From Actinomycetospora sp. NBRC 106378 (GTDB lineage: Bacteria; Actinomycetota; Actinomycetes; Mycobacteriales; Pseudonocardiaceae): a stretch of 64,000 nucleotides of DNA. The translations under genes and the position numbers were made by a program. The stretch lies in contig NZ_BSTT01000002.1 in NCBI RefSeq assembly GCF_030269685.1, forward strand, positions 310,001-374,000. Reading direction: 5' to 3'. The stretch's first letter is position 1, and each line of letters begins with the position of its first letter. Of the stretch, positions 1-9,097 are shown piece after piece. The notes beneath the pieces were generated by a model. That model saw only the letters and a list, made by a program, of their open reading frames with translations. It did not search any database and was not told the DNA's origin.

Positions 1-63
1 ATCGAGGTCGACCGCTGGCACGGGTGGGGCTCCGCCAAGGCCAGTGACAATCCGGAGAACTGA
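1..63 (+). CDS. 3' end of a truncated upstream gene
   Basis: Frame 1 is open from the window edge and ends at a TGA at 61-63, giving a 20-residue tail (IEVDRWHGWGSAKASDNPEN). Nothing in so short a tail identifies the protein. It is inferred to be coding only because it stays open to the edge and is followed by a normal intergenic gap before the next gene. Confidence 0.4.
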   Translation: MEVDRWHGWGSAKASDNPEN

Positions 64-178
64 CCGCCGGCCGGCGTCACCGGGAGTATCCCGCCCGCCC
101 GGATGTGTTCTACTCGCCTGACCGTGCCGGATGTATCGACGGCGCGCGAGGTGACGGACGGTCACGTCTGGGGGAGCG

Positions 179-3100
179 GTGGCGGCGATCCGTCTGCTCG
201 GTGAGGTGGCGGTGGCGGGCACGCCCCCGCAACGGAGTTCCGTCCTGCGATCGTTGCTGGCCCAGCTCGCCCTGGAGCCGGGGCGGTCGGTCGCGACAAC
301 GACGCTCATCGACGAGCTCTACGGGTCCGCGCTGCCGAAGAACCCGGCGGCGGCCCTGCACATCCAGATCACGCGGCTGCGCAAGTGGGTCGCCCCGGTG
401 ACGGTGAGCAGCACCGGCGGGGGCTACGCACTCGAGGTCTCCCGGGCGGACGTGGACCTCACCCGTTTCCTCGACGCCGCCCTCGACGACACCACCACCG
501 CCCTCGGCGCCTACGGCGGCGAACCGTTCCCGGGCTGCCGGATGGGGTCCCGCCTCGACGCCGAGCGGCGGCGGGTGCTGCGCCGCCACCACGAGGTGGT
601 GGAGGTGCACGCCCGGGCGTTGCTCGCGGCGGGCGCGGCGCGGGAGGTCGTCGCGCTCACCGCGGACGTGCTCGAGGTCGCCCCCGACCACGAGGGCATC
701 GTCGCCGTCGCCGGGCTCGCGCTGCACGCCGACGGCCGCACGTCCGAGGCGTTGCGCCTCTTCGCCGCCACCCGTCGTCGGCTCCGCACCGAGCACGGCG
801 TCGACCCCGGGGACGTCCTGCGCGCGGCCGAGCGCTCGGTCCTCGACAGCGGAGCGCAGCAGCGTCGCGACGTGGTCGGCCGCGCCGCGCCGCTCGCCAC
901 CATCCGGGAGGCGCTCGACGACACCCGGGCCGGCCGCATCGTCATCGTGGCGGGGGAGGCGGGCATCGGGAAGTCCACGCTGCTCCGGGCGGCCGTCGAG
1001 GAGGCCGGGCGCCGCGGGGCGACGGTCGGGGGCGGGCTCTGGGAGCACGACCAGGCGCCGTTCGCGGCCTGGGTGCAGGCGCTGCACGAGGTCGGCGTCG
1101 CCCCGCCGTCGCTGCGCGACCCGGCGCCCGGCCGGACGCTGCGCCGCCGGCTGTCCGCCGCGGGCGCCGACGAACTCGTCCTCGTCGTCCTCGACGACGC
1201 GCACCGGGCCGACCCCGCGTCGCTCCACGTCCTGCGCGGGCTCGGGGCCGTGGGTCTGCCGGCCGGCGTGGTGGTGCTCGTGGCGGCCCGGGAGCCGGAC
1301 GCGATCGCCCACCCCGCCTGGAGCGACACCGCGGCCGACCTGACCCTGCTCGACGGCGTCCTCCGGCTCCCGCTGACCGAGCTCGACGAGGCCGGCGCGC
1401 GGTCGATGGTCGAGGACACGATGGGCGGCGGGGGCGACCGGCTCGTCGCCACGCTCTGGGCGCGGACGGCGGGCCATCCGCTGCACCTCTCCGCCCTGCT
1501 CGCCGAACTGCGCGACCTCCCCGACGACGAGGCCCGCGAGGCCGCGACCCACCGCGTCCCGGCCCGGCTGCGCCCACTGCTCGCCCACCAGCTCGACGGC
1601 CTGCCCGACGCGTGCCGGACCGCCCTCGAGGCCATGGCGGTGCTGGGGCCGACGCCCCTGGCCGACCTCGCCGACGCCGTGGGCGCCGACGAGCGCGTCC
1701 TGGCGCGCGAGCTCCGACCCGCCGTCGGGATGACCCTCGTGGTGCCGACCGCGGACGGGTTCGTCTTCCGCCACGACCTCACCGCGGCGGCGGTGCTCGA
1801 CACCGTGCCCGCCGTCGTGCGGGCGCAGCTGCACCGCGCGCGCCTCGCCGGGCTGGGCACGGCCGCCGAGCCGTTCACCGTGCTGCGTCACACCGTCGGG
1901 GCGGCGGCGCTGCTGCCCGCGGCGGTCGTCGCCGACGCGCACCTGCCCGCGGCACACGCCGCCTACCAGGACGGGGCGCTCTCCGCGGCCCTGCTGCTGC
2001 TCGACACCGCCGAGGCCGCCACCTCGCGCCCGGTGCACGCCCGGATGCTGCGCGGGCTCGTGCTGGAGGGCCTGGGCCGCGTGGACGAGGCCGCGGACGT
2101 GTTCGACGCCGTCGTCACCGACCCCGCCGCCGACGTGGCCGACGCCGTCGTCGCCGCCCTCGGCGACGACGCGCAGGGACCCTCGATCGCCGGCCGTCCG
2201 CGCCGCCTGGAACGGCTGCGGCGGGTGCACGCGCTGGCCCTGACCGACGTCCAGCGGGCCCGGGTGCTGCGCGGCCTCGTCGTCGAGGAGCAGCAGCTCG
2301 ACATCGAGGGGTCGGCCGCGCTGCTGGCCGAGCTGATCGCGCTGGGGGAGTCCGCCGCCGAGCCGGTGCTCGCCGCCGAGGTGGCGGTCACGGAGGCCTA
2401 CCTGCAGCTCGGCCTGTCGGTCCCGTCGGCGGAGCGCGTCGCCACCGCCCGTCGCGCGGCCCGGCTCGCTCGCGCGGCCGACGTCACCGCGTTGCGGTTC
2501 GAGGCCGACGAACTGCTGGTCGCGGCCCTGGTCGGCAGCGGGGACCTCGACGAGGCCCTGGAGCTGCACGCGGTCCTGGCGCCCGAGGCCGAGCGCCGGC
2601 ACCGCCCGCGCACGATGTGGGCGGCGCGCCTGATCGAGGCCTCGGTGATGCTGGCATCGGGCAAGGTCGAGGAGTCCGACCAGGCGGCGCAGGAGGCGTT
2701 CCAGCGCGGCGCCGAACTGGGCATCGCCGACGCCCTCGGCGCCTTCGGGTCGCACCTGGCGATCCGCCACCTGCTGACCGGGAGCCTGCCCGTGCTCGGC
2801 GGCCTGCCCGCGCGGACCGCGCAGGACTACCCGCACGTGCCCGCGTGGGCGGCCTGCGCGGCGGTCGACGCGGTGCAGGGCGGCGACCCTCCGACGGCCG
2901 CCGCCCACCTCGCCGAGTTCCACCGGCGCCGGGAGGGCCGGGAGTCGGGACTGTTCGATCGCGTCGGGCTCTGCCTGGCCGCCTGCGTCGCGTTCGCCCT
3001 CGACGACCGCCCCACCGCCGACCTCGTCCTGGCGGCGCTCCCGGACGACCCGGGCGGCACCGTCGTCGTGGGCATCGGTGCGACGTTCCTCGGGCCCGTC

Positions 3101-3316
3101 GATCTCTACCGTGGCCTCGCGTTCGCGGCCCGCGGCGACCTCGCGGCGGCCCTCCGGCACTTCCGGGCGGCCACCGCCACGGCGACCGCGCTCGGCTGGA
3201 CGCCCTGGGCGGACGCGGCCGAGGACCTCGCGGAGATGACGGGGAGGACGGCCCCGGGGCAGCCCTCCGACACCCCGGGACCCCCGTTCCCCCTCGGACT
3301 CCGCCGGGCGCCCTGA
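179..3316 (+). CDS. SARP/AfsR-like regulator with AAA ATPase
   Basis: A 1045-residue regulator. The GTG start at 179 follows a GGGGGAG ribosome site. Residues 1-90 form an OmpR-like winged helix (IDELYG, ITRLRKWV) and about 95-225 a bacterial transcriptional activation domain. A STAND/AAA ATPase follows, with Walker A GEAGIGKST near residue 260 and Walker B VLVVLDDAH near 335. The C-terminal half (about 600-1010) is Ala/Leu-rich and helical, like TPR arrays. The family binds direct repeats near -35 boxes and activates secondary-metabolism or stress genes, with ATP hydrolysis as the switch. No biosynthetic cluster lies beside it, so its target is unknown. It stands alone, followed by a 409-bp gap. 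Confidence 0.88.
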   Translation: MAAIRLLGEVAVAGTPPQRSSVLRSLLAQLALEPGRSVATTTLIDELYGSALPKNPAAALHIQITRLRKWVAPVTVSSTGGGYALEVSRADVDLTRFLDAALDDTTTALGAYGGEPFPGCRMGSRLDAERRRVLRRHHEVVEVHARALLAAGAAREVVALTADVLEVAPDHEGIVAVAGLALHADGRTSEALRLFAATRRRLRTEHGVDPGDVLRAAERSVLDSGAQQRRDVVGRAAPLATIREALDDTRAGRIVIVAGEAGIGKSTLLRAAVEEAGRRGATVGGGLWEHDQAPFAAWVQALHEVGVAPPSLRDPAPGRTLRRRLSAAGADELVLVVLDDAHRADPASLHVLRGLGAVGLPAGVVVLVAAREPDAIAHPAWSDTAADLTLLDGVLRLPLTELDEAGARSMVEDTMGGGGDRLVATLWARTAGHPLHLSALLAELRDLPDDEAREAATHRVPARLRPLLAHQLDGLPDACRTALEAMAVLGPTPLADLADAVGADERVLARELRPAVGMTLVVPTADGFVFRHDLTAAAVLDTVPAVVRAQLHRARLAGLGTAAEPFTVLRHTVGAAALLPAAVVADAHLPAAHAAYQDGALSAALLLLDTAEAATSRPVHARMLRGLVLEGLGRVDEAADVFDAVVTDPAADVADAVVAALGDDAQGPSIAGRPRRLERLRRVHALALTDVQRARVLRGLVVEEQQLDIEGSAALLAELIALGESAAEPVLAAEVAVTEAYLQLGLSVPSAERVATARRAARLARAADVTALRFEADELLVAALVGSGDLDEALELHAVLAPEAERRHRPRTMWAARLIEASVMLASGKVEESDQAAQEAFQRGAELGIADALGAFGSHLAIRHLLTGSLPVLGGLPARTAQDYPHVPAWAACAAVDAVQGGDPPTAAAHLAEFHRRREGRESGLFDRVGLCLAACVAFALDDRPTADLVLAALPDDPGGTVVVGIGATFLGPVDLYRGLAFAARGDLAAALRHFRAATATATALGWTPWADAAEDLAEMTGRTAPGQPSDTPGPPFPLGLRRAP

Positions 3317-3725
3317 GAGCGTCCCCTCCCGGCATGCATCCACCGTCAGATCGAACCGGGCCGACCTTTCCGGAACCTTTCCGCGACGACGGGTGGGTCC
3401 CGACGGCGGGTGCGGTGCGGTCGCGGAGGTCGATCATGGAATGGTCGCCGCAGACGCGCATACAACCGGTCGTGTTCGGGTAATTCGTTCGGCTCCGTCT
3501 CCGGTGACAATTCGTCGGGGTCCGGAGAACGTGTGCGTCAATGGTGTTCGTCCTGCTCAGGGCCCTGTCCGACCGATTTCGTGCTTTTCGGCAGAGATCG
3601 GCGTCACCCGTCCGTGATCGCTTCGTTATCTGCATCAGGCGACGGTCCGTGACCGTCGTTTCCCGGTTCGGGGGACACCGGGTCCTCCTGCCGTGCGATG
3701 TCCAGGGACGAACGAGGAGGACCTC
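3317..3725. other. 409-bp intergenic region with a small dyad
   Basis: No convincing gene is seen. The short ORFs here lack ribosome sites and have biased composition. A perfect dyad GACGGTC-CGT-GACCGTC lies at 3641-3657, about 70 bp before the next start, and could be an operator or part of the leader. The GAGGAGG ribosome site for the next gene lies just before 3726. The region is less GC-rich than its surroundings, which fits a promoter. Confidence 0.4.
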
Positions 3726-4514
3726 ATGGGTGCACACAGCACTCCCCGCCGTCGCGACGGCCGGCTCGCCACCATCGCCGGACGCGGTGCCTTCGCCGCC
3801 GTCGCGGCGCTGACGGTCGCCGGTGGCGGCACCGGCGTCGCGCTCGCCGGCGAGCTGCCCGAGCAGTCGACGACCACCACCGAGCACGACGGGCAGCACG
3901 ACGGCCACGAGTGCGGCTGCGGGCACGGGCACGGCAAGCACAGCGGCAAGCACGGGCACGGCGGGAAGCACCACGGCCACGACGAGCCCGGGCACCACGC
4001 TCCCGAGCACCCGGAGCCGCAGGGGCCGGGCAGCATGCTGCCGGGGCTTCCCGACCTGCCGGGGCTGCCCGACCTGCCGGGCACGCCGGGCGACGCGACC
4101 GACCCGGGCCCGACGCCCGGCGCGGGTGACACCGACCCGGGGGCTGGCGACACCGATCCGGGGGCTGGCGACACCGACCCGGGGGCTGGCGACACCGACC
4201 CGGGGGCTGGCGACACCGACCCGGGGGCTGGCGACACCGACCCGGGGGCTGGCGACACCGACCCGGGGGCCGGTGACACCGATCCGGGGGCTGGAGACAC
4301 GGACCCGGCTGCTGGCGACACCGACCCGGGGGCCGGCGACACCGACCCTGCGTCCGACGGCCTCCCGTCGCTGCCCGGGGACGAGGACGCCACCCCCGAC
4401 GGCGGTCAGTCGAGCGACGAGGACCCGGGCGACGCCGGCGGCACGTCGTCCGACCAGGTCCCCGGTGCCGACTCCGGCGCCGGCACCGAGACGATCCTGT
4501 CCAGCATCATGTGA
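3726..4514 (+). CDS. Secreted His-rich protein with GAGDTDP repeats
   Basis: A 262-residue protein; ATG at 3726 is chosen over an in-frame ATG at 3693 because GAGGAGG sits just upstream. The N-terminus is a signal peptide (Arg-rich, then an Ala/Val core ending near ALAG). Residues 50-95 are His/Gly-rich (HGKHSGKHGHGGKHHGHD), a plausible metal-binding stretch. A Pro/Leu-Pro segment is followed by eleven tandem GAGDTDP heptapeptides and an acidic tail. There is no LPXTG signal or C-terminal membrane anchor. No family is recognised. A role as an extracellular metal-binding or low-complexity surface protein is inference. Confidence 0.75.
   Translation: MGAHSTPRRRDGRLATIAGRGAFAAVAALTVAGGGTGVALAGELPEQSTTTTEHDGQHDGHECGCGHGHGKHSGKHGHGGKHHGHDEPGHHAPEHPEPQGPGSMLPGLPDLPGLPDLPGTPGDATDPGPTPGAGDTDPGAGDTDPGAGDTDPGAGDTDPGAGDTDPGAGDTDPGAGDTDPGAGDTDPGAGDTDPAAGDTDPGAGDTDPASDGLPSLPGDEDATPDGGQSSDEDPGDAGGTSSDQVPGADSGAGTETILSSIM
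4119..4349 (+). repeat. Eleven 21-bp tandem repeats inside a coding region
   Basis: Eleven consecutive 21-bp units encode GAGDTDP with minor changes (unit 10 begins AA; units 2 and 8 use GAT for one Asp). Central units are identical at the nucleotide level, so the array was probably expanded recently by slippage or unequal recombination. Copy number is likely to vary between strains. Confidence 0.95.
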
Positions 4515-4575
4515 CCCCCCCGGAGGACCGGGCGGGCCGGCGCGAGGGGGGCGGCCCGCCCCGACGGGTCCGGAT

Positions 4576-4617
4576 TTCAGTGGCATGCGGTGCCCGTACG
4601 GGCGCTCCGTGCCACTG
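4576..4617. terminator. Hairpin between convergent genes
   Basis: Arms CAGTGGCA (4578-4585) and TGCCACTG (4610-4617) enclose an inner palindrome CCCGTACGGG (4593-4602). It lies between a plus-strand stop at 4514 and a minus-strand stop at 4714. There is no T-run, so intrinsic termination is uncertain, but the position suits a bidirectional terminator. Confidence 0.5.
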
Positions 4618-4713
4618 AGATCGACGGGCCCGTCCGGGGCCGGACCCGTGTGGCGTCACCGCCCGGGGCAGGGCGACGCCGTACGGGTCCGGTTCCCACC
4701 CGCGGGACGGGGC

Positions 4714-5421
4714 TCAGCCGATCCGCTGCCACACCCCGGGCGTCCGCTCGGTCCAGACGGACGCGGACGTGTCGGTGACGGCATCGGGCACCGGGCTGGA
4801 GAGCAGCGTCCCGCGCGCCTCCTCGTCCGGTGCGAGCATCGCGGCTCCGCCCGCCCCCGAGGTCCGCGCCTCGAGGACGCACGCGTCGGCCGGCAGGCCC
4901 GGGTACGACGCCGGGCCCGAGCCGAGCGGGGACACCGCCGGGCGGTTCTGGCACAGCACGGCCGAGGGGCCGGTCGTGACCGACGCCGGCAGCGCGGCCA
5001 GCGCCACCTGCACCCGCAGGGAGGTGAGCGGGTTCGGCGCCGGGGCGCCCGAGGTGTTCCGCACGACCAGGGGCGCCAGGAGCAGGTGCGAGCCCGCCGT
5101 CGAGCCGCGCGCGCTCGCCGCGAACGGGCCGACCCCGAGCGTGTAGGAGTAGCCACCGAGCTGCACCGGCGTCCCGGGGGTCACCCCCTCGCTCGCGAGC
5201 ACCGGCGGGGGCGGCCCGCCGACCGCCGCCGTGCCCGACCCGGCGTCCGAGTCCGACAGGAACGTCAGCGCCAGCACCACGACCAGCACCGCCGCGAGCA
5301 CGCCCAGCACCACGAACACCGGGACCCGCCCGCGCCCGCCCCAGGTCGTGCGCTCTCCGGGCCAGTACCCGTCGTCGGGTAGGTCGGACTCCGGGAGCTC
5401 ACCGAACGGCGACCGAGCCAC
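4714..5421 (-). CDS. Single-pass membrane protein, unknown function
   Basis: A 235-residue protein. The GTG start at 5421 is preceded by GGGAGGGAGAG; the longer frame upstream lacks a site. An N-terminal cytoplasmic segment rich in Gly/Pro/Trp (about 35 residues) is followed by one strong membrane helix (VFVVLGVLAAVLVVVLALTF). The extracytoplasmic domain has two Cys (in AVLCQNRP and DACVLEA) that may form a disulfide, and beta-rich text (YSYTLGVG, HLLLAPLVVRN) reminiscent of DUF4352-type immunoglobulin-like proteins. That resemblance is weak. It is convergent with the repeat protein and divergent from the ABC transporter. Confidence 0.75.
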   Translation of the reverse strand: MARSPFGELPESDLPDDGYWPGERTTWGGRGRVPVFVVLGVLAAVLVVVLALTFLSDSDAGSGTAAVGGPPPPVLASEGVTPGTPVQLGGYSYTLGVGPFAASARGSTAGSHLLLAPLVVRNTSGAPAPNPLTSLRVQVALAALPASVTTGPSAVLCQNRPAVSPLGSGPASYPGLPADACVLEARTSGAGGAAMLAPDEEARGTLLSSPVPDAVTDTSASVWTERTPGVWQRIG

Positions 5422-5537
5422 GTGCTCTCCCTCCCGACGACGGGTCCGGCCGGACAGCCTGCCAGTAACACCACCGTCAGACCCCGTCGCTACTCTCCCG
5501 CGCCACAAGGATCACGGCGGCGAGCTGGGGGAATGCG

Positions 5538-7361
5538 GTGGAATCGGTCGACTGGGGCACGGAGTGGCTCACGAGCCTGGGCTGGATCGCGGGCGTGTGG
5601 GTCGCGACGGTCATCGGGTTCGCGATCGTCGCGACGATCATCATGCGGTCCCTGACGTGGGGCCGGCAGTTCTGGCGCCTCGCCGGCCCCTGGATCGATC
5701 CCCGGACCAGCCCCGACCGCTACCGCCCGGTGCTCTACGTGCTCGCCCTGCTCGCCCTCGTGGTGCTGCAGGTGCGGCTGACGATCCTCTACACCTACCA
5801 GACGAACGACCTGTACACGGCGCTGCAGAACCTCGACGCGGGTGCGTTCTGGCGGTCGCTGGGCATCTTCGCGGTGATCGCGGCTTTGTCGGTCGCCGAG
5901 GCCCTGGTGACGTACTACGTCGGGCAGCGCTTCCTCATCCGACTGTGGGAGTACCTCACCGACCGGTTCCTGGGCGACTGGCTCGGCGACCGGGTGTACC
6001 ACCGGTCGCGGTTCTCCCCGACGCAGGTCGACAACCCCGACCAGCGCATCCAGGAGGACATCGCGTCCTTCGCCCAGACCTCGTACTCGCTGTCGATCGG
6101 ACCGAGCGGGGCGGTGCAGGCGCTGGTCACGCTGCCCTCGTTCACGATCATCCTGTGGCAGCTCTCCGGGCCGTTCACGCTGCTGGGCGTCGAGATCCCG
6201 CGCGCGATGACGTTCATCGCGTTCCTGTACGTCATCGTCGCGACGGTGTTCGCCTTCCGGATCGGCAAGCCGCTGATCCGGCTGAACTTCCTCAACGAGG
6301 GCCTCGGCGCCTACTACCGGTACGCGCTCGTGCGGGTCCGTGACAACGCCGAGAACATCGCCTTCTACCGCGGCGAGCCGGTCGAGCGGCGCACCCTCGA
6401 CGGCCGGTTCTCCGACGTGATCGCCAACTACTGGCAGATCGTGATCCGGACCCTCAAGTTCAACGGCTTCAACCTCGTCGTCACCCAGATCTCGCAGGTG
6501 TTCCCGATCATCCTGCAGGCGCCGCGCTTCTTCGCCCAGCAGATCAGCCTCGGGGACATCCAGCAGACCGCGCAGGCGTTCGGCCAGGTCCACGACTCCC
6601 TCAGCTTCTTCCGCAACGCCTACGACACGTTCGCGAGCTACCGCGCCGTGCTCGACCGCCTCACCGGGCTGCTCGACGCGGACCAGCAGGCGCGCGACCT
6701 CCCGACCGTCACCGCGGGGGACCGGACCGACGGCGTCTCCGTCAGCGACCTCACGGTGCGGACGCCCGACGGCACCGTCCTCGTCGAGGACCTCGACCTC
6801 ACGCTGGCGCAGGCGGACACCCTGCTCATCACCGGCCGCTCCGGCTACGGGAAGACCACGCTGCTCCGCAGCCTCGCCGACCTCTGGCCCTACGCCGAGG
6901 GCACGGTCGAGCGCCCCGGGGGGCCGCGCTCGATGTTCCTGTCGCAGCAGCCCTACCTCCCGCTCGGGTCCCTGCGCACGGCGCTGGCCTACCCCAACCC
7001 GCCCGAGACGGTCCCCGACGACGAGGCGTGGCGTGTCCTGCGGGCCGTCGCCCTCGGCCACCTCGCGGACCGGCTCGACGACGACGAGGTCTGGTGGCGC
7101 ACGCTCTCGCCCGGTGAGCAGCAGCGTCTCGGCTTCGCCCGGCTCGTGCTCGCGCGGCCCGACGTGGTGTTCCTCGACGAGGCGACCGCGGCGCTCGACG
7201 AGGGGCTCGAGCACGAGCTCTACACGCTCGTCCGGGCGGAGCTCCCCGCCCTGGTCCTCGTCAGCGTGGGGCACCGGTCGAGCCTGGAGGCCTTCCACGA
7301 GCGGCGGCTGGCGCTGCAGGGCGAGGGGCGCTGGGAGGTCGAGGCCATCGCGTCCTCCTGA
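5538..7361 (+). CDS. SbmA/BacA (YddA)-type ABC transporter, fused permease-ATPase
   Basis: A 607-residue protein fusing a permease and an ATPase. The N-terminal half has about six membrane helices and the SbmA/BacA-like core (WRxWLTDRFLxxWL-type text around residues 135-150; DNPDQRIQEDI). The C-terminal ATPase has Walker A GRSGYGKTT near residue 433, signature LSPGEQQRLGFARL near 524 and Walker B VVFLDEATAALDE near 543. The family includes YddA and the mycobacterial vitamin B12/BacA-like transporter; substrates include peptides, corrinoids and very-long-chain lipids. The actual substrate cannot be told from this sequence. The gene is monocistronic with a start about 117 bp from the divergent membrane gene. 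Confidence 0.9.
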   Translation: MESVDWGTEWLTSLGWIAGVWVATVIGFAIVATIIMRSLTWGRQFWRLAGPWIDPRTSPDRYRPVLYVLALLALVVLQVRLTILYTYQTNDLYTALQNLDAGAFWRSLGIFAVIAALSVAEALVTYYVGQRFLIRLWEYLTDRFLGDWLGDRVYHRSRFSPTQVDNPDQRIQEDIASFAQTSYSLSIGPSGAVQALVTLPSFTIILWQLSGPFTLLGVEIPRAMTFIAFLYVIVATVFAFRIGKPLIRLNFLNEGLGAYYRYALVRVRDNAENIAFYRGEPVERRTLDGRFSDVIANYWQIVIRTLKFNGFNLVVTQISQVFPIILQAPRFFAQQISLGDIQQTAQAFGQVHDSLSFFRNAYDTFASYRAVLDRLTGLLDADQQARDLPTVTAGDRTDGVSVSDLTVRTPDGTVLVEDLDLTLAQADTLLITGRSGYGKTTLLRSLADLWPYAEGTVERPGGPRSMFLSQQPYLPLGSLRTALAYPNPPETVPDDEAWRVLRAVALGHLADRLDDDEVWWRTLSPGEQQRLGFARLVLARPDVVFLDEATAALDEGLEHELYTLVRAELPALVLVSVGHRSSLEAFHERRLALQGEGRWEVEAIASS

Positions 7362-7439
7362 CCGGAGCGACGTCGGGAACTGGCCAACGCGGCGGGATGC
7401 CACGATCCTGTCCGGGACCACCGACGACGGGGGAGGGGC

Positions 7440-9056
7440 ATGGGCACGCTGTACCGCGCGATCTGGGGCTCCGACGATCCCGCCGCGGTCGAGCTCGCCG
7501 ACGACGCCTTCACGCGGTGGGCCGAGCGTGCCGCCGAGCGGGACCACCGCCCGCTCACCGAGTCCGGCCGCATCCGCACCAGCAAGCAGGACCGCTACAC
7601 GCTGCGTCGCGACGTCCACCGCGACCCGACCGACACGAAGATCACCGCCATCGTCCGCGCGGTGTTCATCGCGAACCGCCGCGACGGCATCCGGTGGACC
7701 ACGACGCTGCGCACCTGGTCGGGCGGGACCGTCGAGCACGAGGGTGCCCGCGCGTGGGTGTGGGTCGACGTCGACGCCTCCACCCACCATCCCAACGAGC
7801 CGATCGTCCCGCGTCCGCCGATCTTCGTCGGCGATCTGCTGACCGCGACCAAGGCCGCGCGACGGGGGGTCCCGCTGCGGGCCGGCCCCATGCGTTTCCG
7901 CGGCCGCGACGGCGCCGAGGAGCTCGCGGACCTCGTGACTCTCGCCGACCGGGACGTCCCCGTCGTCGTCCTGGCCGACCTCGGGGACGACGTCGCGGTC
8001 GACGACGGGCGGGTCCTCGACGCGGTGGTGCGCCGCACCGTGCGTGACGTCGCGGGGCTCGCGCCGGTGGCGGTGATCGATCCCGACGGCGGGTCGGCAC
8101 TCGCCGACGCCCTCGGGGAGGCCTCCGCGATCGGCCCGGGCGGGTTGCGCGTGTACCTGCCGGGCTTCGACCCGGCCGAGAGCGACGACGGCGGCGGCAC
8201 CGACGACCACCGCCTCGACGTCCGCGCCGAGCGCTTCTGGACCAAGCCCGGCCTGGCCGGACGGATCGTCGCGGGTCTCGTCGCGCCGCTGTCCACGGGT
8301 CGCCGGCCCCCCGACTCCTACGACCGGGCCCGCGCCCACCTCGACGCGCAGGCCCCCGCCGAGGTCGGCGCGACCCTGGAGAGGGCGACCGCCCGCATCG
8401 CCGACCTCGAGCAGGACCTGGCCGCCGAACGCTCGCTGTCCGAGGGCGTGATGGAGGAGTACGGCGACCTGGAGCACGAGGTCGCGAGCCTGCGCGACCA
8501 GCTGCGCGCGCTCACCGCCGACCTTGCCCGCCTGCGCGGCGAGCAGGCCGAGGCCGGGGTCGAGGAACTCGACGTCGCACCCGTGCACGCCCGCGACTGC
8601 ACCGACGCCGCCGCTCTCGCCCGCAAGCACCTCGGCCGCTACCTCGTGTTCCCGACGACGGCCGGGGTCGACCTGGAGCTGCTCGACCGCCAGTCCGCAG
8701 GGGCGGCGTGGGGTGAGCAGGCGTGGCGGGCGCTGCGGGCCCTGGCCTGGTACTCCCGCGCCCGGTCCCGCGACGGGGTCGAGGCCGACTTCTTCCAGTG
8801 GTGCTGGAACTCCGGGCACCCGATGGCCTGGCCGGCGAGCCCCCGCAAGCTCGCGATGCGGGAGTCGAAGTCGGTGATGGACCGCTGGCCCGACACGCGG
8901 ACCTTCGACGTCGACGGCGAGCGCCGGGTCGTGGAGTCCCACATCAAGATCTCCTCGGCGGGTCTGGCGCCGCGCATCTACTTCACCTGGGTCGAACGCA
9001 CCCGCTCGGTGCACGTCGTCTACTTCGGCAGGCACCTGCGCAATACCATGACCTAA
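7440..9056 (+). CDS. 538-residue orphan with coiled coil and C-terminal globular domain
   Basis: The ATG at 7440 follows GGGGGAGGGGC. I do not recognise a named family. Three parts are visible. Residues 1-300 form a mixed alpha/beta region with VPVVVLADLGDD, VAVIDPDGGS and LRVYLPGFDP. Residues about 310-370 form a long heptad coiled coil (LERATARIADLEQDLAAE and on). The C-terminal 160 residues form a compact Trp/Arg/His-rich domain ending in KISSAGLAPRIYF and VYFGRHLRNTMT. I have an impression, which I cannot verify here, of similar text in uncharacterised and sometimes defence-associated proteins. No toxin, nuclease or NTPase motif is proven. It sits alone between the ABC transporter and a membrane protein. 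Confidence 0.7.
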   Translation: MGTLYRAIWGSDDPAAVELADDAFTRWAERAAERDHRPLTESGRIRTSKQDRYTLRRDVHRDPTDTKITAIVRAVFIANRRDGIRWTTTLRTWSGGTVEHEGARAWVWVDVDASTHHPNEPIVPRPPIFVGDLLTATKAARRGVPLRAGPMRFRGRDGAEELADLVTLADRDVPVVVLADLGDDVAVDDGRVLDAVVRRTVRDVAGLAPVAVIDPDGGSALADALGEASAIGPGGLRVYLPGFDPAESDDGGGTDDHRLDVRAERFWTKPGLAGRIVAGLVAPLSTGRRPPDSYDRARAHLDAQAPAEVGATLERATARIADLEQDLAAERSLSEGVMEEYGDLEHEVASLRDQLRALTADLARLRGEQAEAGVEELDVAPVHARDCTDAAALARKHLGRYLVFPTTAGVDLELLDRQSAGAAWGEQAWRALRALAWYSRARSRDGVEADFFQWCWNSGHPMAWPASPRKLAMRESKSVMDRWPDTRTFDVDGERRVVESHIKISSAGLAPRIYFTWVERTRSVHVVYFGRHLRNTMT

Positions 9057-9097
9057 CGTCGACCCCGACACCGGGATCCCCGGTAACGGGAGGCGAC

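Noticed and set aside
110-3343. A 1077-residue open frame on the minus strand
   Set aside because: It is the antisense shadow of the SARP regulator. Its translation is Arg/Gly/Val low-complexity with no domain, while the plus strand shows clear motifs.
3393-3813. Short plus-strand frames in the 409-bp gap
   Set aside because: They lack ribosome sites, overlap one another in different frames, and one runs into the signal peptide of the repeat protein in the wrong frame.
4119-4349. CRISPR-like array
   Set aside because: The 21-bp units are contiguous with no spacers and are in frame inside a secreted protein.
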